NCBI GenBank assembly: GCA_963717445.1
Contig: OY970334.1
Coordinates: 3,720,001-3,784,000 of the forward strand
Length of the DNA: 64,000 bases
Reading direction: 5' to 3'
DNA from: JAGVPT01 sp963717445
GTDB lineage: Bacteria; Bacteroidota; Ignavibacteria; UBA10030; UBA8401
A program made the translations under genes and the position numbers. Below are positions 34,392 through 43,415 of the stretch, piece by piece (position 1 is the first letter of the stretch; every line of letters starts with the position of its first letter). The notes below the pieces were generated by a model. The model was given only the letters and a program-made list of their open reading frames with translations. It was not told the origin of the DNA and did no database searches.

Positions 34392-34913
34392 ATGATCAAA
34401 AAAATTACGACTCTTGTCGCCATAACCTTGTTCCTGCAGATACATGTTCTTGCTCAGGCGAAACAGGATTCTATGGCCCGATTGCCAAACAAAGGAGTTA
34501 CACTTAAATCAATCACTATTCACCAGGAGGTTGATTTTAAGGTAAGCCCTGAACAAGTATACGAAGCGTTGCTCGATACGAAACAATTCTGTGAGTTCTC
34601 CGCCCTCTCAGGCGAGTTCACTGCAAAGTCAGCTCAAATAGATCGAAGCCTTGGAGGTGCCTTCTCGTTGTTCGATGGGCACATTGTTGGTCGAAACGTA
34701 GAATTAGTACCCAATCAACGAATCGTTCAGGCTTGGCGCGTTGTGGATTGGCCGGCAGGCGTGTATTCGATCGTCAAGTTCGAACTCAAGGCGCAAGGGT
34801 CGGGAACGCACTTAGTGTTCGACCACACCGGGTTTCCAGAGAATTGGCATGATCATCTCGCGGTGGGTTGGCAGAGCCACTATTGGGATCTGCTCACGAA
34901 ATATTTCCACTAA
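34392..34913 (+). CDS. Secreted SRPBCC/AHSA1-family protein
   Basis: 173 aa from ATG at 34392, chosen for GGAGAT upstream and the signal peptide (ITTLVAITLFLQIHVLAQ). AHSA1-like features: IHQEVDFKVSPEQVYEALLD, GGAFSLFDGHIVGRNVELVP, RIVQAWRVVDWPAGVYSIVK and FDHTGFPENWHDHLAVGWQS. START-like ligand-binding fold, unusual in being exported. Confidence 0.82.
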   Translation: MIKKITTLVAITLFLQIHVLAQAKQDSMARLPNKGVTLKSITIHQEVDFKVSPEQVYEALLDTKQFCEFSALSGEFTAKSAQIDRSLGGAFSLFDGHIVGRNVELVPNQRIVQAWRVVDWPAGVYSIVKFELKAQGSGTHLVFDHTGFPENWHDHLAVGWQSHYWDLLTKYFH

Positions 34914-34930
34914 ATATTATCGGCAATGCC

Positions 34931-35084
34931 GGCTAACCAGTCGCTCAAGCTGACGGAAATAGCCGTCGGTGATTTCGCCGCGCGAGGAAAAAAAGTTTTT
35001 AAGAAAATGGCGATGCCTGGCGCGCGTATAGTCTACGATTGATCTGGCTGCACGTCGCCGCAGCTTAGCTCCGGTTCGTTAGGC
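34931..35084 (+). repeat. attC R14 (type I)
   Basis: Boundaries GGCTAAC / GTTAGGC. Confidence 0.9.
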
Positions 35085-35118
35085 GGCGGGAACAAGCTAT
35101 CTCGAAAGGTTTAATTAT

Positions 35119-35535
35119 ATGAGAAAGAAAAAAAGATTTATCGTAACTAAATATGCAAAGATGTGGCCAAGAGAAGTGTTTGACATTATGGATGGTAATA
35201 AACTTCTACCTGAATTAAGAGCACTTTTGAATTCATCAGGTGTATACGTTCTCTACCGCGATGAACATCCATATTATGTGGGCAAAACAATCAATAAGTT
35301 GTTCAATCGTATTTATGACCACGCGAATAAACCAAAGGACAGGTATTATAATTTTTGGAATTTCTTTTCTGCTTTTGTAGTTTCTGAAGAAAAACTGATT
35401 GATGAAGTCGAAGGGATTCTGATTGCTGCAATGCCGACAGATAACAGTGCGATTCGTCGAATTAAGAAGATACACCTCCCAAATAATGTTGCAAGAAAAA
35501 TTCGGAATCAGCGTATAATCCAGATGCGCAAATAG
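35119..35535 (+). CDS. GIY-YIG nuclease-like protein
   Basis: 138 aa. GIY-YIG motif as SSGVYVLYRD...PYYVGKT (residues about 38-57), then the arginine-containing helix LFNRIYDHA and the late acidic EVEGILIAAMP (the metal-binding Glu). Basic N- and C-termini (MRKKKRF, RKIRNQR). Stand-alone GIY-YIG proteins are structure-specific endonucleases; the target is unknown. Confidence 0.8.
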   Translation: MRKKKRFIVTKYAKMWPREVFDIMDGNKLLPELRALLNSSGVYVLYRDEHPYYVGKTINKLFNRIYDHANKPKDRYYNFWNFFSAFVVSEEKLIDEVEGILIAAMPTDNSAIRRIKKIHLPNNVARKIRNQRIIQMRK

Positions 35536-35552
35536 GTTATTTATCATCCGCC

Positions 35553-35705
35553 GCCTAACCAGTCGCTCAAGCTGACGGAAGTAGCCGTCGACAATTTCGC
35601 CGCGCGAAAGAAAAAAAATTTTAAGGAAAAAGCGATGTCTGCCGCGCGTATAGTCTACATGGAACTGGCTGCACGTCGCCGCAGCTTAGCTCCGGTCCGT
35701 TAGGC
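35553..35705 (+). repeat. attC R15 (type I)
   Basis: Boundaries GCCTAAC / GTTAGGC. Confidence 0.9.
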
Positions 35706-35731
35706 GGCCCAAATCAACACTCAGAGGAACA

Positions 35732-36469
35732 ATGCAGAGTCAACTCGCTCAACTACACGCAGAATTCGGAATCTACCAAAAGGATGCCTTTAATCTCCCA
35801 GATTCCCAAAATATTATTTCTCGAATATCCTCAATTCCAGAACTCGAGTGCCTTCACCAGTTTTATCTTGAATATCAAAAAGCGTACAAGGCTCAATTGC
35901 AGAAACGGTCTAAAAAGAAGAATGCCACAAAAATAACATCTACTTCCAGAAGTATCGAGTTGCCTTTTGTTGGTGAATCAGTTATTCAATTAGGCCATGC
36001 AAAGTACATGTTCGTTTTTCAAGGAGCGCTGCAAGAACAACAATTTCTCAGCGTTACCGTGCTCTCGTGCCTATGGCCTCTTGGCGACTCCTACGTACAG
36101 AACGACATCTTTCAGGTCTTTTGGCCGGGACGAAAAAATATTTACGAGCGTATTGTGAAAAGCCTTGGCATCACGCCAGCAGTCGCCAATTGTGCCTATG
36201 TCGTCAATGCTCTACGAATTGAAACAGAAGATAAAATATCAGATCTTCACCAAAACAGAGATATCCTGCAACGTGAGATTACGCTGCTCGACCCAGAACT
36301 TGTTGTACTACTCGGAGGAGCAGCATCAAGAACGATAGGACATAATGCCCAAAAGGAACACAAAGGCCTTTACCGTAGTGTACCGTTTCCAACAATGTTC
36401 GATTCAGAACGAAATATCACAATGGCGACTCATCAATATAAGAAACTCCATAAGCTGTGGGCCGCCTAA
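35732..36469 (+). CDS. Uracil-DNA glycosylase-superfamily-like protein
   Basis: 245 aa. C-terminal 140 aa resemble UDG-fold family 4/5-like proteins: FWPGRKNIYERIVKSLGI, ANCAYVVNALRIET, and ILQREITLLDPELVVLLGGA. The usual N-terminal catalytic motif (GExPG) is not evident, so enzymatic activity is doubtful. First about 100 aa have no clear match. Stop codon is supplied by the attC. Confidence 0.55.
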   Translation: MQSQLAQLHAEFGIYQKDAFNLPDSQNIISRISSIPELECLHQFYLEYQKAYKAQLQKRSKKKNATKITSTSRSIELPFVGESVIQLGHAKYMFVFQGALQEQQFLSVTVLSCLWPLGDSYVQNDIFQVFWPGRKNIYERIVKSLGITPAVANCAYVVNALRIETEDKISDLHQNRDILQREITLLDPELVVLLGGAASRTIGHNAQKEHKGLYRSVPFPTMFDSERNITMATHQYKKLHKLWAA

Positions 36470-36615
36470 CCAGTCGCTCAAGCTGACGGAACCAGCCGTC
36501 GACAATTTGGCCGCGCGCCAGAAAAACTTTTTAGGGAAATGGTGATATCTGCCGCGCGTATAGTCTACATGGAACTGGCTGCACGTCGCCGCAGCTTAGC
36601 TCCGGTCCGTTAGGC
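36464..36615 (+). repeat. attC R16 (type I)
   Basis: Boundaries GCCTAAC / GTTAGGC. Confidence 0.9.
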
Positions 36616-36632
36616 GCACAGAAGCAGTATTG

Positions 36633-36941
36633 TCAAAGCAATGATTTGTAATTACGGGCACCGTGAAGAATTCGGTATACAAAGATTGTGGTACCTTCGA
36701 TTTTATAGAATATCAAGTAATCTAGAACAATTAAATACCGATAGCCTAATCGAAGCAGTTCATCATCATTAGGAATGCGACCCAGTTGCGGATTGTTTTC
36801 GAGGTAGTGTAAATTGGTTTCTATTTTATCTGCAATAGAAAGTACGGCAGTAACGTTGTCTGCTAAAATGTAATCGACAATCTCTTTGAAATCTTGCTCG
36901 GCAGCAGTTAAGAGACGAACACGATATTTAGGCTTTGGCAC
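36633..36941 (-). CDS. ParE/RelE-family toxin
   Basis: 102 aa. RVRLLTAAEQDFKEIVDYIL, YLENNPQLGRIPNDDEL, YRYLIVLDYLIFYKIEGTTI and VYRILHGARNYKSLL are ParE signatures (Y-hydrophobic-I-hydrophobic-Y, HGARxY). Known members poison gyrase or act on the ribosome. Start overlaps the antitoxin stop by 14 bp. Against array direction. Confidence 0.9.
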   Translation of the reverse strand: MPKPKYRVRLLTAAEQDFKEIVDYILADNVTAVLSIADKIETNLHYLENNPQLGRIPNDDELLRLGYRYLIVLDYLIFYKIEGTTIFVYRILHGARNYKSLL

Positions 36942-37200
36942 GAATTTGCTTTCTAATGTCTTTCATAATCTTATCAAGTGGGCGACCCTTATCTCCAGCA
37001 ACTCGTTGAGACTCAGCGACAGCCAGCTTAGAATAGAGTTCAAGTTTCTTCTGAAGTTGGCTATAGTGAGCGATCGACATCACAACCATATCACCTTCGC
37101 CATTCTTGGTGATGAAGATAGGTTCGCTAGAATTGTGAACGAAGTTTGAAATCTCGTTCGATTTATTTCTCAAGTCAGAAATGGGCCTAATTGTTGGCAT
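36928..37200 (-). CDS. Phd/YefM-family antitoxin
   Basis: 90 aa. MPTIRPISDLRNKSNEISNF then SSEPIFITKNGEGDMVVMSI and HYSQLQKKLELYSKL: the classic Phd/YefM N-terminal DNA-binding fold with FITKNG. C-terminal part wraps the toxin. First gene of the pair. Confidence 0.92.
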   Translation of the reverse strand: MPTIRPISDLRNKSNEISNFVHNSSEPIFITKNGEGDMVVMSIAHYSQLQKKLELYSKLAVAESQRVAGDKGRPLDKIMKDIRKQIRAKA

Positions 37201-37261
37201 CGTCCTGCTCCTTTTTGTATCAATATAATATCATTTACATGATAAAGCAAGACCGCTGTGC

Positions 37262-37413
37262 GCCTAACCAGTCGCTCAAGCTGACGGAACCAGCCGTCGA
37301 TGATTTTGCACGCGCGAAACAGCCAGTTACTATCGGACGGGACTTAGCTCGCGCGGACTGGATTCCGTTGCTGCGGCACTTCGTTGCCGCAGCTTAGCTC
37401 CGGTCCGTTAGGC
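37262..37413 (+). repeat. attC R17 (type II)
   Basis: Boundaries GCCTAAC / GTTAGGC. Confidence 0.9.
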
Positions 37414-37449
37414 GGTTGCAGCACTCTACATGCAAAGGAGACACTAACC

Positions 37450-37794
37450 ATGGACGAAAACGTCATCTATAAAGACAGGCTCATTGTGATCACCTCAGAT
37501 TCTATTGTCTTCAAACACTACTATTTCCCGGGAACCTCAAAGCGAGTCCCTTTTGATAAGATCAATTCAGTCGCCGTCGAGCATGCGTCTCTCTCTACAG
37601 GAAAATGGAGAATTTGGGGTACAAGAGATCTGACAACGTGGTATCCTCTTGACATTCTGAGACCGAAAAGAGACGAAATATTCTTGATGTCGCTTGTTGG
37701 TAAAAAAGTCAAGATAGGATTTACCACCGAGAATACTGAAACTGTACGGCACATTCTTGAAGAAAAGAAAGTCTGTCACGGAGCAACCGCCTAA
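37450..37794 (+). CDS. PH-like domain protein, cassette copy 2 of 3
   Basis: Same protein as at 9755 and 54778 (114 aa, MDENVIYKDRLIV...). The leader AAAGGAGACACTAACC and the attC-supplied stop are also the same. Confidence 0.7.
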   Translation: MDENVIYKDRLIVITSDSIVFKHYYFPGTSKRVPFDKINSVAVEHASLSTGKWRIWGTRDLTTWYPLDILRPKRDEIFLMSLVGKKVKIGFTTENTETVRHILEEKKVCHGATA

Positions 37795-37940
37795 CCAGTC
37801 GCTCAAGCTGACGGAACCAGCCGTCGATGATTTAACGCGCGCGAAACAACCAGCTACAATCGGACAGGACTTGCCACGCGCGGACTGGATTCCGTCGCTG
37901 CGGCACTTCGTTGCCGCAGCTTAGCTCCGGTCCGTTAGGT
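37789..37940 (+). repeat. attC R18 (type II)
   Basis: Boundaries GCCTAAC / GTTAGGT. Matches L8 and R38. Confidence 0.92.
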
Positions 37941-37954
37941 GGCAAAAACTTGGA

Positions 37955-38101
37955 ATGGCTAAGAAAGAAATAGTTTCAGTAATTCAAGATTCGCTTTTCC
38001 AATTGAGCTTCCATAAGCTTGAGTCTACTAACAGTCGAATTTATTTAGTAGAATGGGTGGTGGTATCTTCTTGCGTACAAGTTCGAAAGCTTCCCATGTA
38101 A
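37955..38101 (+). CDS. Family A small protein (48 aa, R18)
   Basis: Intact frame MAKKEIVSVIQDSLF...VRKLPM with QK-to-HK and EC-to-EW differences from the copy at 3830. Confidence 0.45.
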   Translation: MAKKEIVSVIQDSLFQLSFHKLESTNSRIYLVEWVVVSSCVQVRKLPM

Positions 38102-38190
38102 TCTTGCTTGAGAGCTATGTCTATAAAAAGCACCAAATATAAAGCATTCTTAGCGCGAGGTATTGTGCAGATTAACCAACTCTCTCTGCC

Positions 38191-38342
38191 ACCTAACCAG
38201 TCGCTCAAGCTGACGGAACCAGCCGTCGACAATTTTGCACGCGCGAAACAAACAGCTACAATCTGACGGGACTTAGCTCGCGCGGACTGGATTCCGTCGC
38301 TGCGGCACTTCGTTGCCGCAGCTTAGCTCCGGTTCGTTAGGT
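38191..38342 (+). repeat. attC R19 (type II)
   Basis: Boundaries ACCTAAC / GTTAGGT. Confidence 0.9.
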
Positions 38343-38356
38343 GGCAAAAACTTGGA

Positions 38357-38503
38357 ATGGCTAAGAAAGAAATAGTTTCAGTAATTCAAGATTCGCTTTT
38401 CCAATTGAGCTTCCAAAATCTTGAGTCTACAAACAGTCAAGTTTATTTAGTAGAATGTGTGTTGGTATCTTCTTGCGTACAAGCTCGAAAGCTTCCCATG
38501 TAA
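38357..38503 (+). CDS. Family A small protein (48 aa, R19)
   Basis: Intact frame MAKKEIVSVIQDSLF...ARKLPM. In this copy the downstream GGGAGCTATG element is changed (GAGAACTAAG), while the 48-codon frame stays open. Confidence 0.45.
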   Translation: MAKKEIVSVIQDSLFQLSFQNLESTNSQVYLVECVLVSSCVQARKLPM

Positions 38504-38592
38504 TCTTGCTTGAGAACTAAGTCTACAAATAGTATCAAAAATAAAACATTCTTAGCGCGAGGTATTGTGCAGATTAACCAACTCTCTCTGCC

Positions 38593-38744
38593 ACCTAACC
38601 AGTCGCTCAAGCTGACGGAACCAGCCGTCGGTGATTTTGCACGCGCGCAACAGCCAGCTACAATCGGACGTGACTTGCCACGCGCGGACTGGATTCCGTC
38701 GCTGCGGCACTTCGTTGCCGCAGCTTAGCTCCGGTTCGTTAGGC
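38593..38744 (+). repeat. attC R20 (type II)
   Basis: Boundaries ACCTAAC / GTTAGGC. Confidence 0.9.
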
Positions 38745-38760
38745 AGCCGGAAGGATTTTT

Positions 38761-39297
38761 ATGCAATCACTCATTCGCTACATTGCGAGACAGTCTTTTC
38801 TAATCTTTGTCGCGCTCGTTGTTATTGCAGAAATTGCAAGTTCGCAGAAACGCGATACGATGCAGCATGATGTAGGCAAACCGTATGGCTTCTTACTAAT
38901 TAGAGAACACTATCCTACTGATACCATCTCAAAGACTTGGATCGTTACTTGGAACAGGGATGATTCCTTTGAAAGACGACTAAGCCGATACAATGAGAAT
39001 GGTGAACAGATATATGCACTTGATTCAACGTTTGATAGTACGGGTACACTCAAAAGGACAGAGATAGATGTCGGAACTTCGTTAGAAAACGAAACAACAT
39101 ATCTTACTGAGAATGGAAAAGTTGATAGGATCGCGATTTCAATCATCTACAATGGCAAATACGTGGTGTTTATTAAACGCGGCAATGAGTATTCAGCACT
39201 TATTGACGACGAGCTAATCCCGATTAACATGAAGCGCTATTCCGAAGCTGAGTACATTTTCAATGAAAAGAGATTTAAGGAATCTTTGCTTAAATAA
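38761..39297 (+). CDS. Secreted hypothetical protein
   Basis: 178 aa. N-terminal hydrophobic signal (FLIFVALVVIAEIASSQ). Mature part has YNENGEQIYALDSTFDSTGT, a strand pattern reminiscent of MORN-like or YD-type beta repeats, but weak. First gene of a two-gene cassette; next start is 4 nt downstream. Confidence 0.55.
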   Translation: MQSLIRYIARQSFLIFVALVVIAEIASSQKRDTMQHDVGKPYGFLLIREHYPTDTISKTWIVTWNRDDSFERRLSRYNENGEQIYALDSTFDSTGTLKRTEIDVGTSLENETTYLTENGKVDRIAISIIYNGKYVVFIKRGNEYSALIDDELIPINMKRYSEAEYIFNEKRFKESLLK

Positions 39298-39301
39298 GTT
39301 T

Positions 39302-39838
39302 ATGGCCTACCGCATTCCAAAACGTGATATTGGACTTTGGTTTTCACTTGATGCTAATCGTATTAATGCTCGGCAAAATGATAAATTGATGAACATCCTT
39401 GAAAAGTGGAAGAACGACGAAGTTATTCATCTATATATGGTCGAACCCGCTGCAACAGAAGCAAGGAAAGCAGGGTCTCAAAACCGTTACAAAAAAGTAA
39501 TGCAGTTTAGCCCTATAATGTTCACAGAGAATTATTCTACAGAAGAGCAAATCCTTTTACAAAAGGTTTCAGATGTCTTAGATGAATTTAATGATGCCCA
39601 AATTGTTTTTAACGCCAAAAAATATCCAGGAGGTCTTATTACTGAAGATGGTGTTTCAGGAAAAAAAAATAGCATTATTGTTAAACGAGATGATCTAAAA
39701 TTGTTGGGAATTAGTGTTTATACAACAGCAGAAGCCGTTGAACTTGTTCGTAGAAGAATCAAATTAAGAGATGATATGGCAAGAGAGTATTCTAAACAAA
39801 CCGGTGAGTCATTACCTGAATGGGTAGGCAAGGATTAA
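39302..39838 (+). CDS. PIN-like nuclease domain protein
   Basis: 178 aa from ATG at 39302. IGLWFSLDANRINARQND with an early Asp, then LYMVEPAATEARK with Glu, and PGGLITEDGVSGKKN with a late acidic pair, laid out as in PIN-like folds. No antitoxin-like partner is evident, so it may not be a TA toxin. The upstream secreted protein is unrelated in type. Confidence 0.5.
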   Translation: MAYRIPKRDIGLWFSLDANRINARQNDKLMNILEKWKNDEVIHLYMVEPAATEARKAGSQNRYKKVMQFSPIMFTENYSTEEQILLQKVSDVLDEFNDAQIVFNAKKYPGGLITEDGVSGKKNSIIVKRDDLKLLGISVYTTAEAVELVRRRIKLRDDMAREYSKQTGESLPEWVGKD

Positions 39839-39855
39839 ATTGTAATTGCTCGGCT

Positions 39856-40004
39856 GCCTAACCAGTCGCTCAAGCTGACGGAACCAGCCATCGACAATTT
39901 CGCCACGCGCAAAAAATTTTTTAAGGAAAGGCGACATCTGCCGCGCGTATATTCTACATGGAATTGGCTGCACGTCGCCGCAGCTTAGCTCCGGTCCGTT
40001 AGGG
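39856..40004 (+). repeat. attC R21 (type I)
   Basis: Boundaries GCCTAAC / GTTAGGG. Confidence 0.9.
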
Positions 40005-40026
40005 CGCACAAGAAAGGACATACAAA

Positions 40027-40380
40027 TTGAACGGATACATAGACTCACTCAGAGGCTTCGGCCATCCCGTCCATTTGCGGCACAATTTTACGTGTATTTA
40101 TTGTGGATTTGACGGACGGTCATTTCCTAATTGGCTACAACTCACTGTTGACCACGTCCGACCTGAGCCGCAAGGAGGCAATGAGGATGACGCAAACAAA
40201 GTAACATGTTGTCATCAATGTAACTCTATGACTTCCCGCATGAAATTTCAGCCAGAACTTAGTGTCGAGCAGATCATCGAACAAAAACGAACTTATATCA
40301 AAGGAAGTCAATCTGAGCTCTTTGATTTCTGGAAGCAAAACGTAGCACCACGCTACATCGATAATTGGGAGCGGCTATAA
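40027..40380 (+). CDS. HNH endonuclease
   Basis: 117 aa from TTG at 40027 (GAAAGGAC upstream). HNH core: FTCIYCGFDGRSFP, LQLTVDHVRPEPQGGNEDDA (DH then P-x-x-x-GG) and NKVTCCHQCNSMTSR (Cys pair and terminal N/H). Zinc-bound HNH fold. Single gene; possibly a homing-like or phage-restriction nuclease. Confidence 0.88.
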   Translation: MNGYIDSLRGFGHPVHLRHNFTCIYCGFDGRSFPNWLQLTVDHVRPEPQGGNEDDANKVTCCHQCNSMTSRMKFQPELSVEQIIEQKRTYIKGSQSELFDFWKQNVAPRYIDNWERL

Positions 40381-40404
40381 ACAAGCTCTTTAATCCAGTG
40401 TGCG

Positions 40405-40557
40405 CCCTAACCAGTCGCTCAAGCTGACGGAAATAGCCGTCGACGATTTCGCCGCGCGAGAAGAAAAATTTTTTAAGGAAATGGCGACGCCTGCCGCGCG
40501 TATAGTCTACATGGAACTGGCTGCACGTCGCCGCAGCTTAGCTCCGGTTCGTTAGGC
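40405..40557 (+). repeat. attC R22 (type I)
   Basis: Boundaries CCCTAAC / GTTAGGC. Confidence 0.9.
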
Positions 40558-40595
40558 GGCAAAACACAGGCGAACAATTAAACAATGGAGTATAC

Positions 40596-41051
40596 ATGAA
40601 CAAAGCTCAAAATTACACTACTACCTTTACTGTAGCCAAAACTCCGAAAGAGGTCTTTGCGGCCATCAATAATGTCCATGGATGGTGGACGGGAGAGCCT
40701 GGAATTGAAGGTAGCACCGACAAACTCGGCGATGAGTTTACGTATCGTTACGCTCCCCACCATTATTCCAAACAGAAGATAACAGAATTCATCCCTGGCA
40801 AAAAAATTGTTTGGTTTGTTGTAGACAGTTCCATTAATTTTGTTAAAGACAAAAGCGAATGGAAAGGGACAAAGATTACTTTCGAAATTGCTAAAAAGGG
40901 TGATAAGACCGAGGTCCGCTTCACCCACGTGGGCCTGGTTCCTGACATTGAATGCTATGGCGCCTGCTCAAACGCTTGGGGTTCATATATAAAGAGTAGT
41001 CTGCGCAACCTCATTACCAAAGGTAAAGGTCAACCCAACGAGAAGAAATAA
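40596..41051 (+). CDS. SRPBCC (AHSA1-like) cytoplasmic protein
   Basis: 151 aa. YTTTFTVAKTPKEVFAAINN, VHGWWTGEPGIEG, FIPGKKIVWFVVD, KGTKITFEIAKKGDKTEVRF and HVGLVPDIECYGACSNAWGS are well-known AHSA1-like motifs. No signal peptide. Ligand unknown. Confidence 0.88.
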   Translation: MNKAQNYTTTFTVAKTPKEVFAAINNVHGWWTGEPGIEGSTDKLGDEFTYRYAPHHYSKQKITEFIPGKKIVWFVVDSSINFVKDKSEWKGTKITFEIAKKGDKTEVRFTHVGLVPDIECYGACSNAWGSYIKSSLRNLITKGKGQPNEKK

Positions 41052-41091
41052 AGCGTGAAAAACAATCTCGATGAATCATAATGGTTTTGCC

Positions 41092-41242
41092 GCCTAACCA
41101 GTCGCTCAAGCTGACGGAACCAGCCGTCGACGATTTTGCACGCGCGAAAATGGGACTTACAATCGGATGGGACATACCACGCGCGGAATGACTACCGCGG
41201 CGACGTTGCACGTCGCCGCAGCTTAGCTCCGGTCCGTTAGGC
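41092..41242 (+). repeat. attC R23 (type IIb)
   Basis: Boundaries GCCTAAC / GTTAGGC. Confidence 0.9.
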
Positions 41243-41461
41243 GGCGCGAACAAAGTTTAAAAAGAAAAAAGGGGTGAAAAGAATAAGTCTACAAACAGTC
41301 ATTTCGTCTACCATCTACTCCCCTTTCAGACAACGCATTCGTCAAATGCGCTCGCCTTTGTAAATACCAAAGTCTAGGTATTGCTCTTCTGGAAGATAGT
41401 TTCTACCATAACGCAGTTGGTCAATACGAAGGGGTATTCTTATCAACATGCACTTATCGCC
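41243..41461 (+). repeat. Family C mini-cassette (R23)
   Basis: 219 bp; no convincing gene. AGTCTACAAACAGTC near the start matches family A exactly while the surrounding sequence differs. Confidence 0.65.
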
Positions 41462-41613
41462 GCCTAACCAGTCGCTCAAGCTGACGGAACCAGCCGTTGG
41501 TGATTTAACACGCGCGAAACAACCAGCTACTATCGGACAGGACTTAGCTCGCGCGGACTGGCTACCGTCGCTGCGGCACTTCGTTGCCGCAGCTTAGCTC
41601 CGGTTCGTTAGGC
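41462..41613 (+). repeat. attC R24 (type II)
   Basis: Boundaries GCCTAAC / GTTAGGC. Confidence 0.9.
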
Positions 41614-41692
41614 CGTGCAACATCGCTTTACACAACAGTTGTGCATGACTGAAATAAAGACTATATTGCGGTCAGCAAAAAGGAGGCAAATT

Positions 41693-41983
41693 ATGAAACT
41701 AAGCACAGCTGTTAAACCAATCAGTTACCTGAAAGCCCACGCCTCAGAATTGATCCGGGATATTACAACTACTCGGCAAACTCTGATTGTTACTCATAAT
41801 GGCGAGGCGAAGGTTGTCGTTCAAGATATACGGTCTTACGAGCGTATGCAGGAAACCTTGGCATTACTTAAAATTTTGACCCGTAGCAAGCAAAACATCA
41901 AACGCGGAAAGGTAAAATCGCTGGAAGACACTTTCACGAGCTTGGAAAAACGAATCAGAGCATTCAAAAATGAAAGAATATGA
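41693..41983 (+). CDS. Phd/YefM-family antitoxin
   Basis: 96 aa from ATG at 41693, with AGGAGG 8 nt upstream; the in-frame ATG far upstream is rejected. MKLSTAVKPISYLKAHASEL then TRQTLIVTHNGEAKVVVQDI and ERMQETLALLKIL: typical Phd fold with VTHNGE. Overlaps the toxin start by 14 bp. In array direction, unlike two of the other TA cassettes. Confidence 0.92.
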   Translation: MKLSTAVKPISYLKAHASELIRDITTTRQTLIVTHNGEAKVVVQDIRSYERMQETLALLKILTRSKQNIKRGKVKSLEDTFTSLEKRIRAFKNERI

Positions 41984-42294
41984 CGTTATTGTCGATATTG
42001 ACGCAGAAAGCGATCTTTTTGATATATATACTTACGTAGCTTTAAATGATTCACTCGAACGTGCGGATAAACTTTATGCTTCACTAAAACAAGCCTGTTA
42101 CAAGCTCAAGACATTACCATTACGCGGCAATATTCCACCGGAGCTTTTTGAAATTGGGGTAACCGAATTCCGCGAACTACATTACAAACCCTATAGAATC
42201 ATTTATTCCCTCGAGTCAACTTCAGTTTACGTCCATTGCATCTTAGACTGACCTGCCCCCGGTTTATGTGCCAATGCTAAGTTAGTAAATTTCT

Positions 42295-43071
42295 TCAGGC
42301 ATTGGCAAGCTGAAGTGGATAGAATGTTTCCGGTGCCGGTGGTTTGTAGCCTAACGAGCTGTGTGGTCTGATTTTGTTGTAGTAGTTCCTCCATTGTTCC
42401 GTCACAACCTTTGCCTCCGTAACTGTATCAAAGATCTCTCCGTTGAGCAACTCATCCCTTAACTTTCCGTTGAACGATTCGATGTATCCGTTCTCCCAAG
42501 GACTTCCCGGTTCGATAAACAGTGTCTTCACACCGAGTCTTCCCAGCCATGATCGTACTGTATCAGCAACAAACTCCGGTCCATTATCCGATCGGATGTG
42601 AGCAGGAGTTCCTCTCGTCACAAATAATTCTGCTAACGCTTCCACAACATCGTTCGACGTGATCTTCCGATCGATCCTGATCGCCAGGCATTCTCTGGTG
42701 TACTCATCGATCACGTTGAGCATCCTCAATGGTCTTCCATTACTCGTTCTGTCTGCAACAAAATCATAACTCCAAACATGATCCTTGTGTTCTGGTCTCA
42801 GCCTGATACAGGAGCCGTCATTGAACCAGAGCCTTCTGCGCTTGGGCTGCCTTTTGGGCACTTTCAGGCCTTCCTGACGCCATATTCGTTCAACTCTCTT
42901 GTGGTTGACGTGCCATCCCTCACTCCGCAACAATGCCGTTATCCTGCGATATCCGTATCGTCCGTACTCACATGCCAACTCAGTGATGCGAACTGTCAGC
43001 AACCTTTGTTCCTGGCTGACCCGGTGTTCTTGTCGCTGTGTGGATCGCGGCTGGTCCAGAACCATGCACAC
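42295..43071 (-). CDS. Transposase OrfB, IS copy 4
   Basis: 258 aa from the first ATG; DDE core intact (WSYDF, SDNGPEF, NGYIESFNGKLRDE). Differs from copies 1-3 at many positions (e.g. RKITSNDVVEAL, SWLGRLGVKTLFIEPG). Confidence 0.92.
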   Translation of the reverse strand: MCMVLDQPRSTQRQEHRVSQEQRLLTVRITELACEYGRYGYRRITALLRSEGWHVNHKRVERIWRQEGLKVPKRQPKRRRLWFNDGSCIRLRPEHKDHVWSYDFVADRTSNGRPLRMLNVIDEYTRECLAIRIDRKITSNDVVEALAELFVTRGTPAHIRSDNGPEFVADTVRSWLGRLGVKTLFIEPGSPWENGYIESFNGKLRDELLNGEIFDTVTEAKVVTEQWRNYYNKIRPHSSLGYKPPAPETFYPLQLANA

Positions 43072-43136
43072 TCGACGTTCCGAGTATCCTATTTTCTCTT
43101 GAACCTCTTCGACTGCCCGGCGCTTCTTTGCCGGGC

Positions 43137-43415
43137 TTAAAAGTTTCCCCGTGCAGCTTCCTTCAAAATCGAGTTATCAATCGTCAAATCCGCCACTACC
43201 TTCCGTAAGCGGCTGTTCTCTTGTTCCAGCTCCTTCAATCGCCTTGCCTGATCCACTCTCAGTCCTCCGTACTCCTTCCGCCATTTGTAATACGTCATCT
43301 CACTGATCTCCAGCTGCCGTGCCACCTCCGTAATTGTCTTCCCCTGGCTTTGTAACACATCTGCTTCATGCAATTTGTTAATGATCTCCTCTGCTGTATA
43401 CCGCTTCCGACTCAT
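43137..43415 (-). CDS. Transposase OrfA, IS copy 4
   Basis: 92 aa, MSRKRYTAEEIINKLHEADV with HTH LEISEMTYYKWRKEYGG. Slippery heptamer GGGAAAC at 43143-43149 (minus) and a GCCCGG/CCGGGC stem with a different loop at 43115-43136. Confidence 0.92.
   Translation of the reverse strand: MSRKRYTAEEIINKLHEADVLQSQGKTITEVARQLEISEMTYYKWRKEYGGLRVDQARRLKELEQENSRLRKVVADLTIDNSILKEAARGNF

Noticed and set aside
41615..41692. Extended N-terminus of the antitoxin from 41615
   Set aside because: AGGAGG directly before 41693 and family length support the later start.
640..43140. Plus-strand frames inside the IS copies (e.g. 1039-1404, 640-825, 42778-43140)
   Set aside because: They are antisense shadows of orfA/orfB, with no sensible start signals.
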